6,380 nucleotides of DNA from NCBI GenBank assembly GCA_902608065.1, contig CACLMO010000029.1, positions 1 through 6,380 of the forward strand. The letters are read 5' to 3'. The translations under genes were made by a program, and so were the position numbers. Below are positions 1-5,485 of this stretch, piece after piece. The stretch is from an uncultured Pelagibacteraceae bacterium. GTDB taxonomy: Bacteria; Pseudomonadota; Alphaproteobacteria; Pelagibacterales; Pelagibacteraceae. The stretch's first letter is position 1. Each line of letters starts with the position of its first letter. The notes beneath the pieces are model-generated. The model did no database searches. It was not told where the DNA came from and was given only the letters and a program-made list of their open reading frames with translations.

Positions 1-1124
1 TAAACATTCATCATCATATCGGCCGCTCTATTTTCAATACAAAATCTATTTTGAGGTAAACGAAATTGTGCAGATCGATTGTTATGGCCATAAGTAATAT
101 TTGTAGGAGCCCAAGTTACGGTACCTCCTTCAAATCCTCCTACTCTTGGAACCAACCCATTGTAAGAATTAACAGTTGAACAAGTAATAGAAGTTAAAGC
201 TTCCGAATGTTTCATAAGACCACCAACTGCATATTTTGATTCTTTGGACCATGATTTTCCGTCGGTGAAAATATTTTTACCTGGTTTATTAATGTCTTCC
301 ATAGAAAAATTAATATGTGCTCCGGATCGCCAATCACCTATCGTGGGTTTTGGCATAAATGTAATAAACATATTATGTTTCTTAGCTATTTCTTTTAGGA
401 GGATGCGAAGAAAAACTAATCTGTCTGCCATCTCGAGAAGGTTTGTGTAGTGAAAATCTAATTCAAATTGTGAATAAGCTCCTTCGGCTACTACATCATG
501 TAAATTCCAGCCCAAATTTTCTAGAATATCTATTAGTTCTTTAAAAAAATGCATTGAGTCTAATGAATGTTCTACATCATATCCAAAAGCTTGGCGTCTT
601 GGTCTTATTCCTTTAATAGGATCACTATCAATAGCTTTGATAGGCTTTCCATCTTCATCATATTTCATGGCAATAAATTCTGGTTCAATACCTGCCATCC
701 CTTTATAACCAGCATCTTGAGCTTTTTGCATCGCACGTTTTAGTGCTTGTCTTGGACAAACATTGTAAGGCTTTCCTTCCCAGAAAAAATCAGCAAAAAT
801 TATTGCTATAGATTTGTCCCAAGGACAAATATAAACACAATCTAAATCTGGTAACATGATTTGGTCCGAGTCTGCTGGGGTAAGTTCTGGAACGAAAGAA
901 ATAGAATGAGCAGCAAATTGAGGTCCTTTGCCTAAACATAAAAGCTCGAAATCACTCATAGGAACCGGTTTAGTTTTTGGCACACCATGGAGATCTATCC
1001 AACTCGACAATATATATTTTACACCTGAGCTCTTTAATTTTTTATGAACCTCGGTTACCTTTTTCCTATTACGTTCAATTGCATCTTCAAAAGATTCATA
1101 ATAAATTTTTTTATTTTTGTTCAT
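1..1124 (-). CDS. Glutamine synthetase family protein, type III (GlnT)-like gamma-glutamyl amide ligase, partial (C-terminus cut)
   Basis: An ATG at 1124-1122 opens a frame with no stop for 374 codons; it leaves the window at base 1, so the last part of the protein is missing. The family joins ammonia or an amine to the gamma-carboxyl of glutamate using ATP. Visible in order: the N-terminal beta-grasp WIDLHGVPK (42-50; D44 in the place of the Salmonella ammonium-site Asp50), CPWDK (100-104), metal-binding GIEPEF (145-150), AEGAYSQFELDF (213-224; E214 and E221 as metal ligands), TFMPKP (255-260), GAHINFS (268-274; H270), NSYNGLVPR (319-327), NNRSAQFRLP (348-357) and IENRAAD (363-369). The CPWDK, FDFHY-like and TFMPKP blocks resemble, from memory, the GlnT/gamma-glutamylmethylamide synthetase group rather than housekeeping GlnA. 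NSYNGL differs from the usual NSYKRL, so glutamine synthesis itself is doubtful. The start lies 2 nt after the cupin stop (TAA-TT-ATG) with no Shine-Dalgarno sequence, which suggests translational coupling. Family certain; substrate unknown. Confidence 0.93.
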   Translation of the reverse strand, partial: MNKNKKIYYESFEDAIERNRKKVTEVHKKLKSSGVKYILSSWIDLHGVPKTKPVPMSDFELLCLGKGPQFAAHSISFVPELTPADSDQIMLPDLDCVYICPWDKSIAIIFADFFWEGKPYNVCPRQALKRAMQKAQDAGYKGMAGIEPEFIAMKYDEDGKPIKAIDSDPIKGIRPRRQAFGYDVEHSLDSMHFFKELIDILENLGWNLHDVVAEGAYSQFELDFHYTNLLEMADRLVFLRILLKEIAKKHNMFITFMPKPTIGDWRSGAHINFSMEDINKPGKNIFTDGKSWSKESKYAVGGLMKHSEALTSITCSTVNSYNGLVPRVGGFEGGTVTWAPTNITYGHNNRSAQFRLPQNRFCIENRAADMMMNV

Positions 1125-1126
1125 AA

Positions 1127-1531
1127 TTATTTATCTATTTTTGGCATATCTTCAGGATCAATTCCTGGAACAAATGTTATACCTGCTTTTTGTTTCCAGT
1201 CATGTGGATAAGCTGCGTAAAAAATTACGCACTTTTCATCACATTCATATGCTATATGGTTATCCTTAGGAATATAAAGAACATCTCCCGGATTACATAT
1301 GTAAGATTTACCATCGCACGTCAGACGAAAGGTTCCTTCCATGCAATATATAATTTCATCGCAAGTAAGATCCCATGGCACTGAAACTTTATTTAAAAAA
1401 TTTAGTCCTCCACACATAGTGTCACTAACTTTGCTTGTAACAAAGGGTTTTATATAACTTTTTCCTGGCTCTAATGTCTGTAAACGATGTTTGATTTCTG
1501 AAAATTTATAAAGCTGAGGCGCTTTTTTCAT
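1127..1531 (-). CDS. EutQ-like single-domain cupin protein
   Basis: A 134-residue protein with one cupin barrel. The central part, VPWDLTCDEIIYCMEG (51-66), then G74 and PGDVLYIPKDNH (81-92), matches the two cupin motifs in the form seen in EutQ-type ethanolamine-utilisation proteins. The HxH of classical motif 1 is replaced by C57-D58-E59, while E65 and H92 remain. The C-terminal YPHDW (108-112) is also typical of that group. E. coli EutQ is longer because it carries an N-terminal extension; this protein is essentially the cupin domain alone. Its job is uncertain: small cupins beside amine-catabolic ligases may act as isomerases, dioxygenases, sensors or acyl-phosphate enzymes. It lies third in the minus-strand operon, 16 bp after the VOC gene and 2 bp before the GS-like ligase. 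The start is set by AAAGGA 5 nt upstream. Fold well supported, function not. Confidence 0.88.
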   Translation of the reverse strand: MKKAPQLYKFSEIKHRLQTLEPGKSYIKPFVTSKVSDTMCGGLNFLNKVSVPWDLTCDEIIYCMEGTFRLTCDGKSYICNPGDVLYIPKDNHIAYECDEKCVIFYAAYPHDWKQKAGITFVPGIDPEDMPKIDK

Positions 1532-1536
1532 TGTTG

Positions 1537-1542
1537 TCCTTT
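1537..1542 (-). promoter_or_regulatory. Ribosome binding site of the cupin gene
   Basis: AAAGGA on the minus strand, 5 nt (CAACA) before the ATG at 1531, within the 16-bp gap after the VOC stop codon. It decides the cupin start. Confidence 0.7.
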
Positions 1543-1547
1543 CGATT

Positions 1548-1967
1548 TTATATTTTTAATTTTTCGTTGAGTTCTACTTTGTAACCATCAGGATCTTCAC
1601 AAAAAGCAATAATTCTTGTTCCATGCTTCATAGGCCCTGGTTTACGTGTAATATTCACACCAAGTGTAGCAAGATCTTCACATGCTTTATAAACATCTGG
1701 TGTTTCTATACATATATGACCCCAACCATTACCTTTATCGTAGTTTTCTTTTTGATCCCAATTATAAGTAAGTTCTAAACAAGGCGATTCTGTTTCCAAA
1801 CCATAACCTATAAATGCATTTGTAAAACGACCATCTGGATAATCGGTCTTTCTTAGAATTTTCATTCCTAAAGTTTTACAATAAAAATTAAAAGACGTTT
1901 CCAAATCTCTCACACGTATCATTGTATGTGCTAATCTGTATCCATCTCTACCTACTTCTTTGGACAT
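1548..1967 (-). CDS. gloA: Lactoylglutathione lyase (glyoxalase I)-like VOC protein
   Basis: A 139-residue VOC-fold protein very like E. coli GloA in order and content. It has AHTMIRVRDLETSFNFY (13-29), LGMKILR (33-39), FIGYG (52-56), LELTYNW (64-70), GWGHICIE (81-88) and AFCEDPDGYKVELNE (121-135). All four metal ligands of glyoxalase I are present: H14, E65, H84 and E132. The known reaction converts the hemithioacetal of methylglyoxal and glutathione to S-lactoylglutathione in the cytoplasm. There is an N-terminal extension of about 9 residues relative to E. coli GloA. The gene overlaps the end of the upstream Rieske gene by 20 bp, and its start follows AAAGGA by 7 nt. Within this operon it could detoxify an alpha-oxoaldehyde made by the pathway, or have been adapted to a pathway-specific substrate. 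Intact ligands favour real glyoxalase chemistry. Confidence 0.9.
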   Translation of the reverse strand: MSKEVGRDGYRLAHTMIRVRDLETSFNFYCKTLGMKILRKTDYPDGRFTNAFIGYGLETESPCLELTYNWDQKENYDKGNGWGHICIETPDVYKACEDLATLGVNITRKPGPMKHGTRIIAFCEDPDGYKVELNEKLKI

Positions 1968-3042
1968 TTTTTTTTCCTTTCATGGTTGCACTAATTATAA
2001 GTTTTTGAAATGCTCTAACACTTGTTTCCCAGTGTGGAGATAAAAGTCCGCCTTGTTTAGAAGCGGGAGATGATCTACCTTCTTGTAATCTTTCACATAT
2101 TTCATGATCTTCTTTGTGAACGCTCCACCAAATTTTTTTTTGTAAATCTACTTCTTGTTCTGACATAGCTTTTCCTTCTGTAGTATAGATTATTCTTTTT
2201 TGAGTAGTCAATCCTGGACTTATAGGTATATTTAAATAAACACCAATTTGATTGGGAAAATAAGTTCCAATGATAAAATTAGGAAATAAAGATAAATAAC
2301 GCGAGCTAACAGATAAAGTGTCACTATCTTTATCTTCCTTTTGTACATCTACGCCACTTCCTAGGCATATTCCATCCACTATTGTGTAATGATCTTTAAG
2401 AGGTTGTTTAGTAGTTGTTTTGTGAACAAATTGAACATGATAAGGTTCAATAAAATTTTCTATAAGAAATTTCCAATTCGATTGAATTTTACCAAAGTCT
2501 AACGTTGCTTCTTTTTTAATTTTTTTAAGATTAATATCCTTAAATTTTTTAATAAGAGGCTTTGCATATTCTTCGAATTTTTTTGCTTTACCATTTAAAT
2601 TAACAAAAATCCAATCATGCCAAATATGAATTCGAATTGGTTTGAGTCCATGATTTAATTTATTAAATCCTTTAGGTTCATGTTTATTAGTACCAGCAAA
2701 ATGAGGTGAAGCTTTTAAGTTTCCATCTAAGTCATAAGTCCAAGAATGGTAAGGGCATTTAATAATTTTTCCCACATTTTTTTTCTCATTAACTAATTTA
2801 AGACATCGATGACTACAAACATTATGAAAAGCAATAATTTTATCTTTATTATTTCTGATTAGCAGTATTGGTTTTCCCGCAATTAAAATTGGGACTACAT
2901 CACCCGATTTGGAAAGCTCGTGGACGAATCCAACAAATAACCATCCGTCAGCTAAAACAGTATTGCACTCAATTTCCCAAAAGTATTGGTCAGTATAAGA
3001 TTGCGCGGGGAGGCCATGAATAATCTTGCCATTTTTAACCAT
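1948..3042 (-). CDS. Rieske non-haem iron oxygenase, alpha subunit (CntA/GbcA-like, bridging-Glu type)
   Basis: A 364-residue aromatic-ring-hydroxylating-type oxygenase subunit. The N-terminal Rieske domain has C76-x-H78 (CSHR) and C96-x2-H99 (CPYHSW), ligands for the [2Fe-2S] cluster. The catalytic domain has NFIEPYHVQFVH (196-207), giving iron ligands H202 and H207. The third ligand is probably D312 in KEDHEICERLQEG (310-322), a C-terminal pattern shared with the choline/carnitine/glycine-betaine oxygenase branch. The residue linking the Rieske and iron sites is E199, where naphthalene dioxygenase has Asp205; carnitine oxygenase CntA also uses Glu. The N-terminal LPAQSYTDQYFWEIE (11-25) is also typical of this branch. 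It needs a ferredoxin or reductase partner, and none is seen here. First gene of the minus-strand operon, preceded by AAAGGA-TATAAA-ATG. It overlaps the VOC gene by 20 bp. Exact substrate unknown: a quaternary or N-alkyl amine is plausible, an aromatic substrate possible. Confidence 0.93.
   Translation of the reverse strand: MVKNGKIIHGLPAQSYTDQYFWEIECNTVLADGWLFVGFVHELSKSGDVVPILIAGKPILLIRNNKDKIIAFHNVCSHRCLKLVNEKKNVGKIIKCPYHSWTYDLDGNLKASPHFAGTNKHEPKGFNKLNHGLKPIRIHIWHDWIFVNLNGKAKKFEEYAKPLIKKFKDINLKKIKKEATLDFGKIQSNWKFLIENFIEPYHVQFVHKTTTKQPLKDHYTIVDGICLGSGVDVQKEDKDSDTLSVSSRYLSLFPNFIIGTYFPNQIGVYLNIPISPGLTTQKRIIYTTEGKAMSEQEVDLQKKIWWSVHKEDHEICERLQEGRSSPASKQGGLLSPHWETSVRAFQKLIISATMKGKKNVQRSR
1975..1980 (-). 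promoter_or_regulatory. Ribosome binding site of the VOC gene, inside the Rieske coding end
   Basis: AAAGGA on the minus strand lies 7 nt before the ATG at 1967 and is itself coding for the last residues of the Rieske protein. It is followed by a run of nine A including the A of the start codon. It supports the 20-bp overlapping start over later ones. Confidence 0.7.
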
Positions 3043-3048
3043 TTTATA

Positions 3049-3054
3049 TCCTTT
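3049..3054 (-). promoter_or_regulatory. Ribosome binding site of the minus-strand Rieske gene
   Basis: AAAGGA on the minus strand, 6 nt (TATAAA) before the ATG at 3042, fixes the start. The same hexamer precedes the VOC and cupin genes in this operon. Confidence 0.75.
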
Positions 3055-3056
3055 AA

Positions 3057-3091
3057 AAATCTAATCCAAATCTAATTGCGATTTTTAGATT
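3057..3091. repeat. AATCTAA boxes: direct repeat plus inverted copy in the divergent spacer
   Basis: AAATCTAAT occurs twice as a direct repeat (3057-3065 and 3068-3076), with an 11-bp period, about one helical turn. The core AATCTAA at 3069-3075 also pairs with TTAGATT at 3085-3091 as a perfect 7-bp inverted repeat with a 9-bp spacer. This is the usual shape of an operator for a dimeric regulator. It overlaps predicted promoter elements of both divergent transcripts. The sequence is directly seen; the operator role is inference, and AT-rich DNA makes some chance repeats likely. Confidence 0.55.
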
Positions 3092-3097
3092 AATCAA
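3069..3097 (-). promoter_or_regulatory. Predicted promoter for the minus-strand Rieske/VOC/cupin/GS operon
   Basis: On the minus strand TTGATT (3097-3092) is followed after 17 bp by TAGATT (3074-3069). Both are 4 of 6 matches to the sigma70 consensus. Transcription would begin near 3062, leaving a leader of about 20 nt that holds the AAAGGA ribosome site. The -10 lies inside an AATCTAA box, so a protein bound there would block it. Weak match, but the position is sensible. Confidence 0.4.
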
Positions 3098-3104
3098 TGA
3101 TAAT
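3076..3104 (+). promoter_or_regulatory. Predicted sigma70-type promoter for the plus-strand Rieske/dehydrogenase operon
   Basis: TTGCGA at 3076-3081 (4 of 6 to TTGACA), a 17-bp spacer, and GATAAT at 3099-3104 (5 of 6 to TATAAT). Standard spacing puts the transcription start at about 3111, the A of the ATG, so the mRNA may be leaderless. The lack of a Shine-Dalgarno sequence before 3111 agrees. AT richness limits certainty. Confidence 0.5.
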
Positions 3105-3110
3105 AAAGTA

Positions 3111-4442
3111 ATGAAAAATTTTAGGGGTTATAAACAATCAAAATTGCCAAAAAGTGATGAAACAATATCACAAACCGACCCCGGTACCTCTTGCGGCGAA
3201 TACCTTCGCCGTTATTGGCATCCGGTTGCCCTTACTTCAGAAGTAAGCACCACGCCATTACAAATACGCATTCTGGGTGAAGATTTAGTTATTTTCAAAA
3301 CAACAGAAAACAAAATTGGATTAGTTCATAAGAATTGTCCTCACAGAAGAGCATCATTAGTTTATGGAAAGTGTGAAAAAAAAGGTATTCGATGTTGTTA
3401 TCATGGATGGTTATTTGCTCCAGATGGAGAAATTCTTGAAACTCCTGGTGAAGATCCTGATTCAAAACAAGCAGCCAAATTAAGGGAAACATTTAGGCTT
3501 GGAGCTTATCCAGTTACTGAATTAAATGGGCTAATATTTGCATATATGGGACCTTCAGAAAATATACCTGAGTTTCCACACTATGATGCTTTTGAAACTC
3601 CAGGAATTACGAGAAGGCCTTATCGTATAAAATATAATTGTAATTGGATTCAAGTGCTTGATGCAATTATGGATCCCGTTCATACTTCATTTTTACATGG
3701 ACAAAGTTCAGGAATACAGTTCTCTAAAGGTTTTGCGGAAATTGGAGAGCTAGAATTTTTTGAAAGAGGAATTCAATATCTTGGTTGTAATACTCGTCGC
3801 GTTGATGATCATGTTTGGGTGAGAGTAAACGAATTAATATTGCCAAATTTTACTCAGGCTGGTTCTGCTTTCGCTGCAGATGGAACCAAGACACGTTATT
3901 TTGGACGAAGTTCATTTACTCGTTGGGTGGTTCCCGTTGACGATGAACATTGCATAGCATTAGCGTGGGGTAATTTTGGTGAAAGAGGTGATCCAATAGA
4001 ATATAACAACAAAGAAGGTTGTGAAAAAATTGAGGCTGGGGAAATTATGGATCGAACATGGGAAGAAAAACAAAAAAGACCTGGGGATGCAGAAGCTGTT
4101 GAAGGAATGGGCCCTATTAGCTCTCACAAAGGTGAACATTTGATGCCCACAGATTATGGAATTATGATTTACAGACGTCGTATTAGAAAATTAATTAAAA
4201 ATTTAAAAGAAGGAAAAGAACCTCCTCAACCACATAACAAAAAAGGGGATATAATAAAGACCAATGGACAAGATACAGTTCTAAGAATACCCAAAAGAAA
4301 TATTGATGACCGTAAATTTATTAAATCAATTGGATCTACAGTCATGAAATTACAGTTTGATGCTGAAAAAATGCCTATCAAAGATCGTGATAATCATATA
4401 ATTAAGAAATTACATGAGATGGAAAAAAGTGGGGCATTTTGA
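3111..4442 (+). CDS. Rieske non-haem iron oxygenase, phthalate 4,5-dioxygenase-like oxygenase subunit
   Basis: A 443-residue protein of the single-subunit phthalate-dioxygenase type, close to that family's usual length. The N-terminal GEYLRRYWHPVA (29-40) is the family signature. The Rieske ligands are C76-x-H78 (CPHRRASL) and C95-x2-H98 (CCYHGW). The iron site is in NWIQVLDAIMDPVHTSFLHG (178-197): bridging D188 and ligands H191 and H196, with D326 in PGDAEAVEGMGPIS as the likely third ligand. GEHLMPTD (341-348) followed by YRRR is also typical. Relatives dihydroxylate or O/N-dealkylate aromatic carboxylates using a separate reductase; no reductase is encoded here. The start ATG has no Shine-Dalgarno sequence and coincides with the predicted transcription start. 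Bases 3176-3260 have a GC-rich, unusually C-ending codon patch with two inverted repeats. First gene of a plus-strand pair, ending in a 4-bp overlap with the dehydrogenase gene. Family sure; substrate unknown. Confidence 0.93.
   Translation: MKNFRGYKQSKLPKSDETISQTDPGTSCGEYLRRYWHPVALTSEVSTTPLQIRILGEDLVIFKTTENKIGLVHKNCPHRRASLVYGKCEKKGIRCCYHGWLFAPDGEILETPGEDPDSKQAAKLRETFRLGAYPVTELNGLIFAYMGPSENIPEFPHYDAFETPGITRRPYRIKYNCNWIQVLDAIMDPVHTSFLHGQSSGIQFSKGFAEIGELEFFERGIQYLGCNTRRVDDHVWVRVNELILPNFTQAGSAFAADGTKTRYFGRSSFTRWVVPVDDEHCIALAWGNFGERGDPIEYNNKEGCEKIEAGEIMDRTWEEKQKRPGDAEAVEGMGPISSHKGEHLMPTDYGIMIYRRRIRKLIKNLKEGKEPPQPHNKKGDIIKTNGQDTVLRIPKRNIDDRKFIKSIGSTVMKLQFDAEKMPIKDRDNHIIKKLHEMEKSGAF
3194..3211. repeat. 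GC-rich 7-bp perfect inverted repeat inside the plus-strand Rieske gene
   Basis: CGGCGAA and TTCGCCG flank a 4-nt loop (TACC). The stem is strong for such an AT-rich genome and lies at codons 28-34. It sits in a patch of about 57% GC (34 of 60 bases at 3181-3240), whereas 3301-3360 has 20 of 60. It could form an mRNA hairpin or be a side effect of codon choice. Confidence 0.6.
3231..3247. repeat. 17-bp palindrome CTTACTTCAGAAGTAAG inside the plus-strand Rieske gene
   Basis: Two perfect 8-bp arms (CTTACTTC and GAAGTAAG) around one central A, 19 bp after the GC-rich hairpin at 3194-3211. As RNA it would fold with 7 bp and a 3-nt loop; as DNA it has the symmetry of a protein-binding site. Function unknown. 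Confidence 0.6.
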
Positions 4443-5467
4443 AGAAAAATAAAAAAATAAAAATTCATGTTAAAAATAATCATTGGGCACCTGGTTCTTT
4501 CCCAAGTGATGCCGAAGGTGAAAAAAATTTTACAATAACCAAAGAGCATTTGGATCAAGCTTTAAAAAATTTTCCAGAAATTAAAGAAAAAGTTGAAATT
4601 TTTATTGATTGGGATGAAGATAATTTTAAAGCATCAATGGCTAATTCTGATATTTTATTAGCTTGGAATTTTTCTACAATAAATCTTAAAAAAATTGCAC
4701 CAAATCTAAAATGGATACATCTTATTTCAGCAGGCGTGGAACATTTACTTCCTTTAAATTGGATGTCTGATGATTTAGTTTTGACTAATAGCAGTGGCGT
4801 ACATGCTAAAAATGCTGGAGAATACGGCTTAATGAGCATTTTAATGCTTCAAAGGCATATGACTAAAATTATTACCAATCAAAAAGATAAAAAATTTATT
4901 TCATTATTTAGCAATCCCATCCAAGGAAAAACAGTGGTGTTGGTTGGAACAGGTACTCTTGGTTCATCGATGGCAAAGCTTGTAGCTCCATTAGGTGCAA
5001 AAATAATTGGAGTTAACAAGAGGGGGCGAATGGTTGAAGGATGTTCAAAAGTTATTACTATAGATAAAATTGATAGTATTTTGCCTGAGGCAGACTTTTT
5101 ATATTTAGCAGTTCCTGACACACCCGAAACTAAAAATTTAATTAGTCGTGAAAGACTTAATATGCTTAAATCTACATGCGGAATTGTAAATATAGGAAGA
5201 CAATCTGTTATGGATTATAATGCATTGTGTGAAAAACTTAAGAAAAGTGAAATTTCTGGTGCAATACTTGATGTATTTACACCTGAACCAATAGAAAAAA
5301 ACTCCGAACTTTGGGACACTCCCAATTTAATTATCACACCCCACGTATCATCTGATGATTACGGTAATTATGTTAGGCTGACACTTGATATATTTATAAA
5401 GAATCTAAAACTTTTTATTGATAATAAAAAACTGAATAATCAGGTTAATAAAAAATTGGGTTATTGA
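4439..5467 (+). CDS. D-isomer-specific 2-hydroxyacid dehydrogenase (GhrA-like), TTG start
   Basis: A 342-residue NAD(P)-dependent dehydrogenase that would interconvert a 2-hydroxyacid and a 2-oxoacid in the cytoplasm. Seen in order: SAGVEHLL (97-104) of the substrate domain, NAGEYGL (125-131), and the nucleotide-binding loop VGTGTLG (169-175). Then LAVPDTPET (223-231), NIGRQSVMDYNAL (251-263) with catalytic R254, DVFTPEP (279-285) with catalytic E283, and ITPHVSS (299-305) with catalytic H302. The R-E-H triad is complete. N193-K194-R195 after the second Rossmann strand suggests NADPH rather than NADH, as in glyoxylate/hydroxypyruvate reductases. The start is TTG at 4439, sharing TTGA with the stop of the upstream Rieske gene; no ATG occurs in frame until residue 67, inside the fold. 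Translation is therefore probably coupled. It may act on an oxo- or hydroxy-acid product of the Rieske pathway. Confidence 0.92.
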   Translation: MKKNKKIKIHVKNNHWAPGSFPSDAEGEKNFTITKEHLDQALKNFPEIKEKVEIFIDWDEDNFKASMANSDILLAWNFSTINLKKIAPNLKWIHLISAGVEHLLPLNWMSDDLVLTNSSGVHAKNAGEYGLMSILMLQRHMTKIITNQKDKKFISLFSNPIQGKTVVLVGTGTLGSSMAKLVAPLGAKIIGVNKRGRMVEGCSKVITIDKIDSILPEADFLYLAVPDTPETKNLISRERLNMLKSTCGIVNIGRQSVMDYNALCEKLKKSEISGAILDVFTPEPIEKNSELWDTPNLIITPHVSSDDYGNYVRLTLDIFIKNLKLFIDNKKLNNQVNKKLGY

Positions 5468-5472
5468 TTAAT

Positions 5473-5485
5473 TCAATTAAATTGA
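5473..5485. repeat. AT-rich palindrome between converging genes
   Basis: TCAATT-A-AATTGA lies just past the end of the dehydrogenase gene and overlaps the stop of the converging ABM gene. The position suits a bidirectional terminator, but the stem has only two G-C pairs and there is no clear U-tract. It is recorded as a repeat, with terminator function doubtful. Confidence 0.3.

Noticed and set aside
244..450. Plus-strand frame of 68 codons
   Set aside because: Lies wholly within, and antisense to, the GS-family ligase gene with its conserved motifs.
1190..1384. Plus-strand frame of 64 codons
   Set aside because: Antisense shadow of the cupin gene; no ribosome site or family resemblance.
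3088..3095. 8-bp palindrome GATTAATC in the divergent spacer
   Set aside because: Short and AT-rich, it overlaps the better-supported inverted AATCTAA box and is expected often by chance.
3295..3492. Minus-strand frame of 65 codons
   Set aside because: Antisense to the Rieske domain of the plus-strand oxygenase.
4555..5121. Two minus-strand frames of 94 and 80 codons
   Set aside because: Antisense shadows of the 2-hydroxyacid dehydrogenase; low-complexity composition and no motifs.
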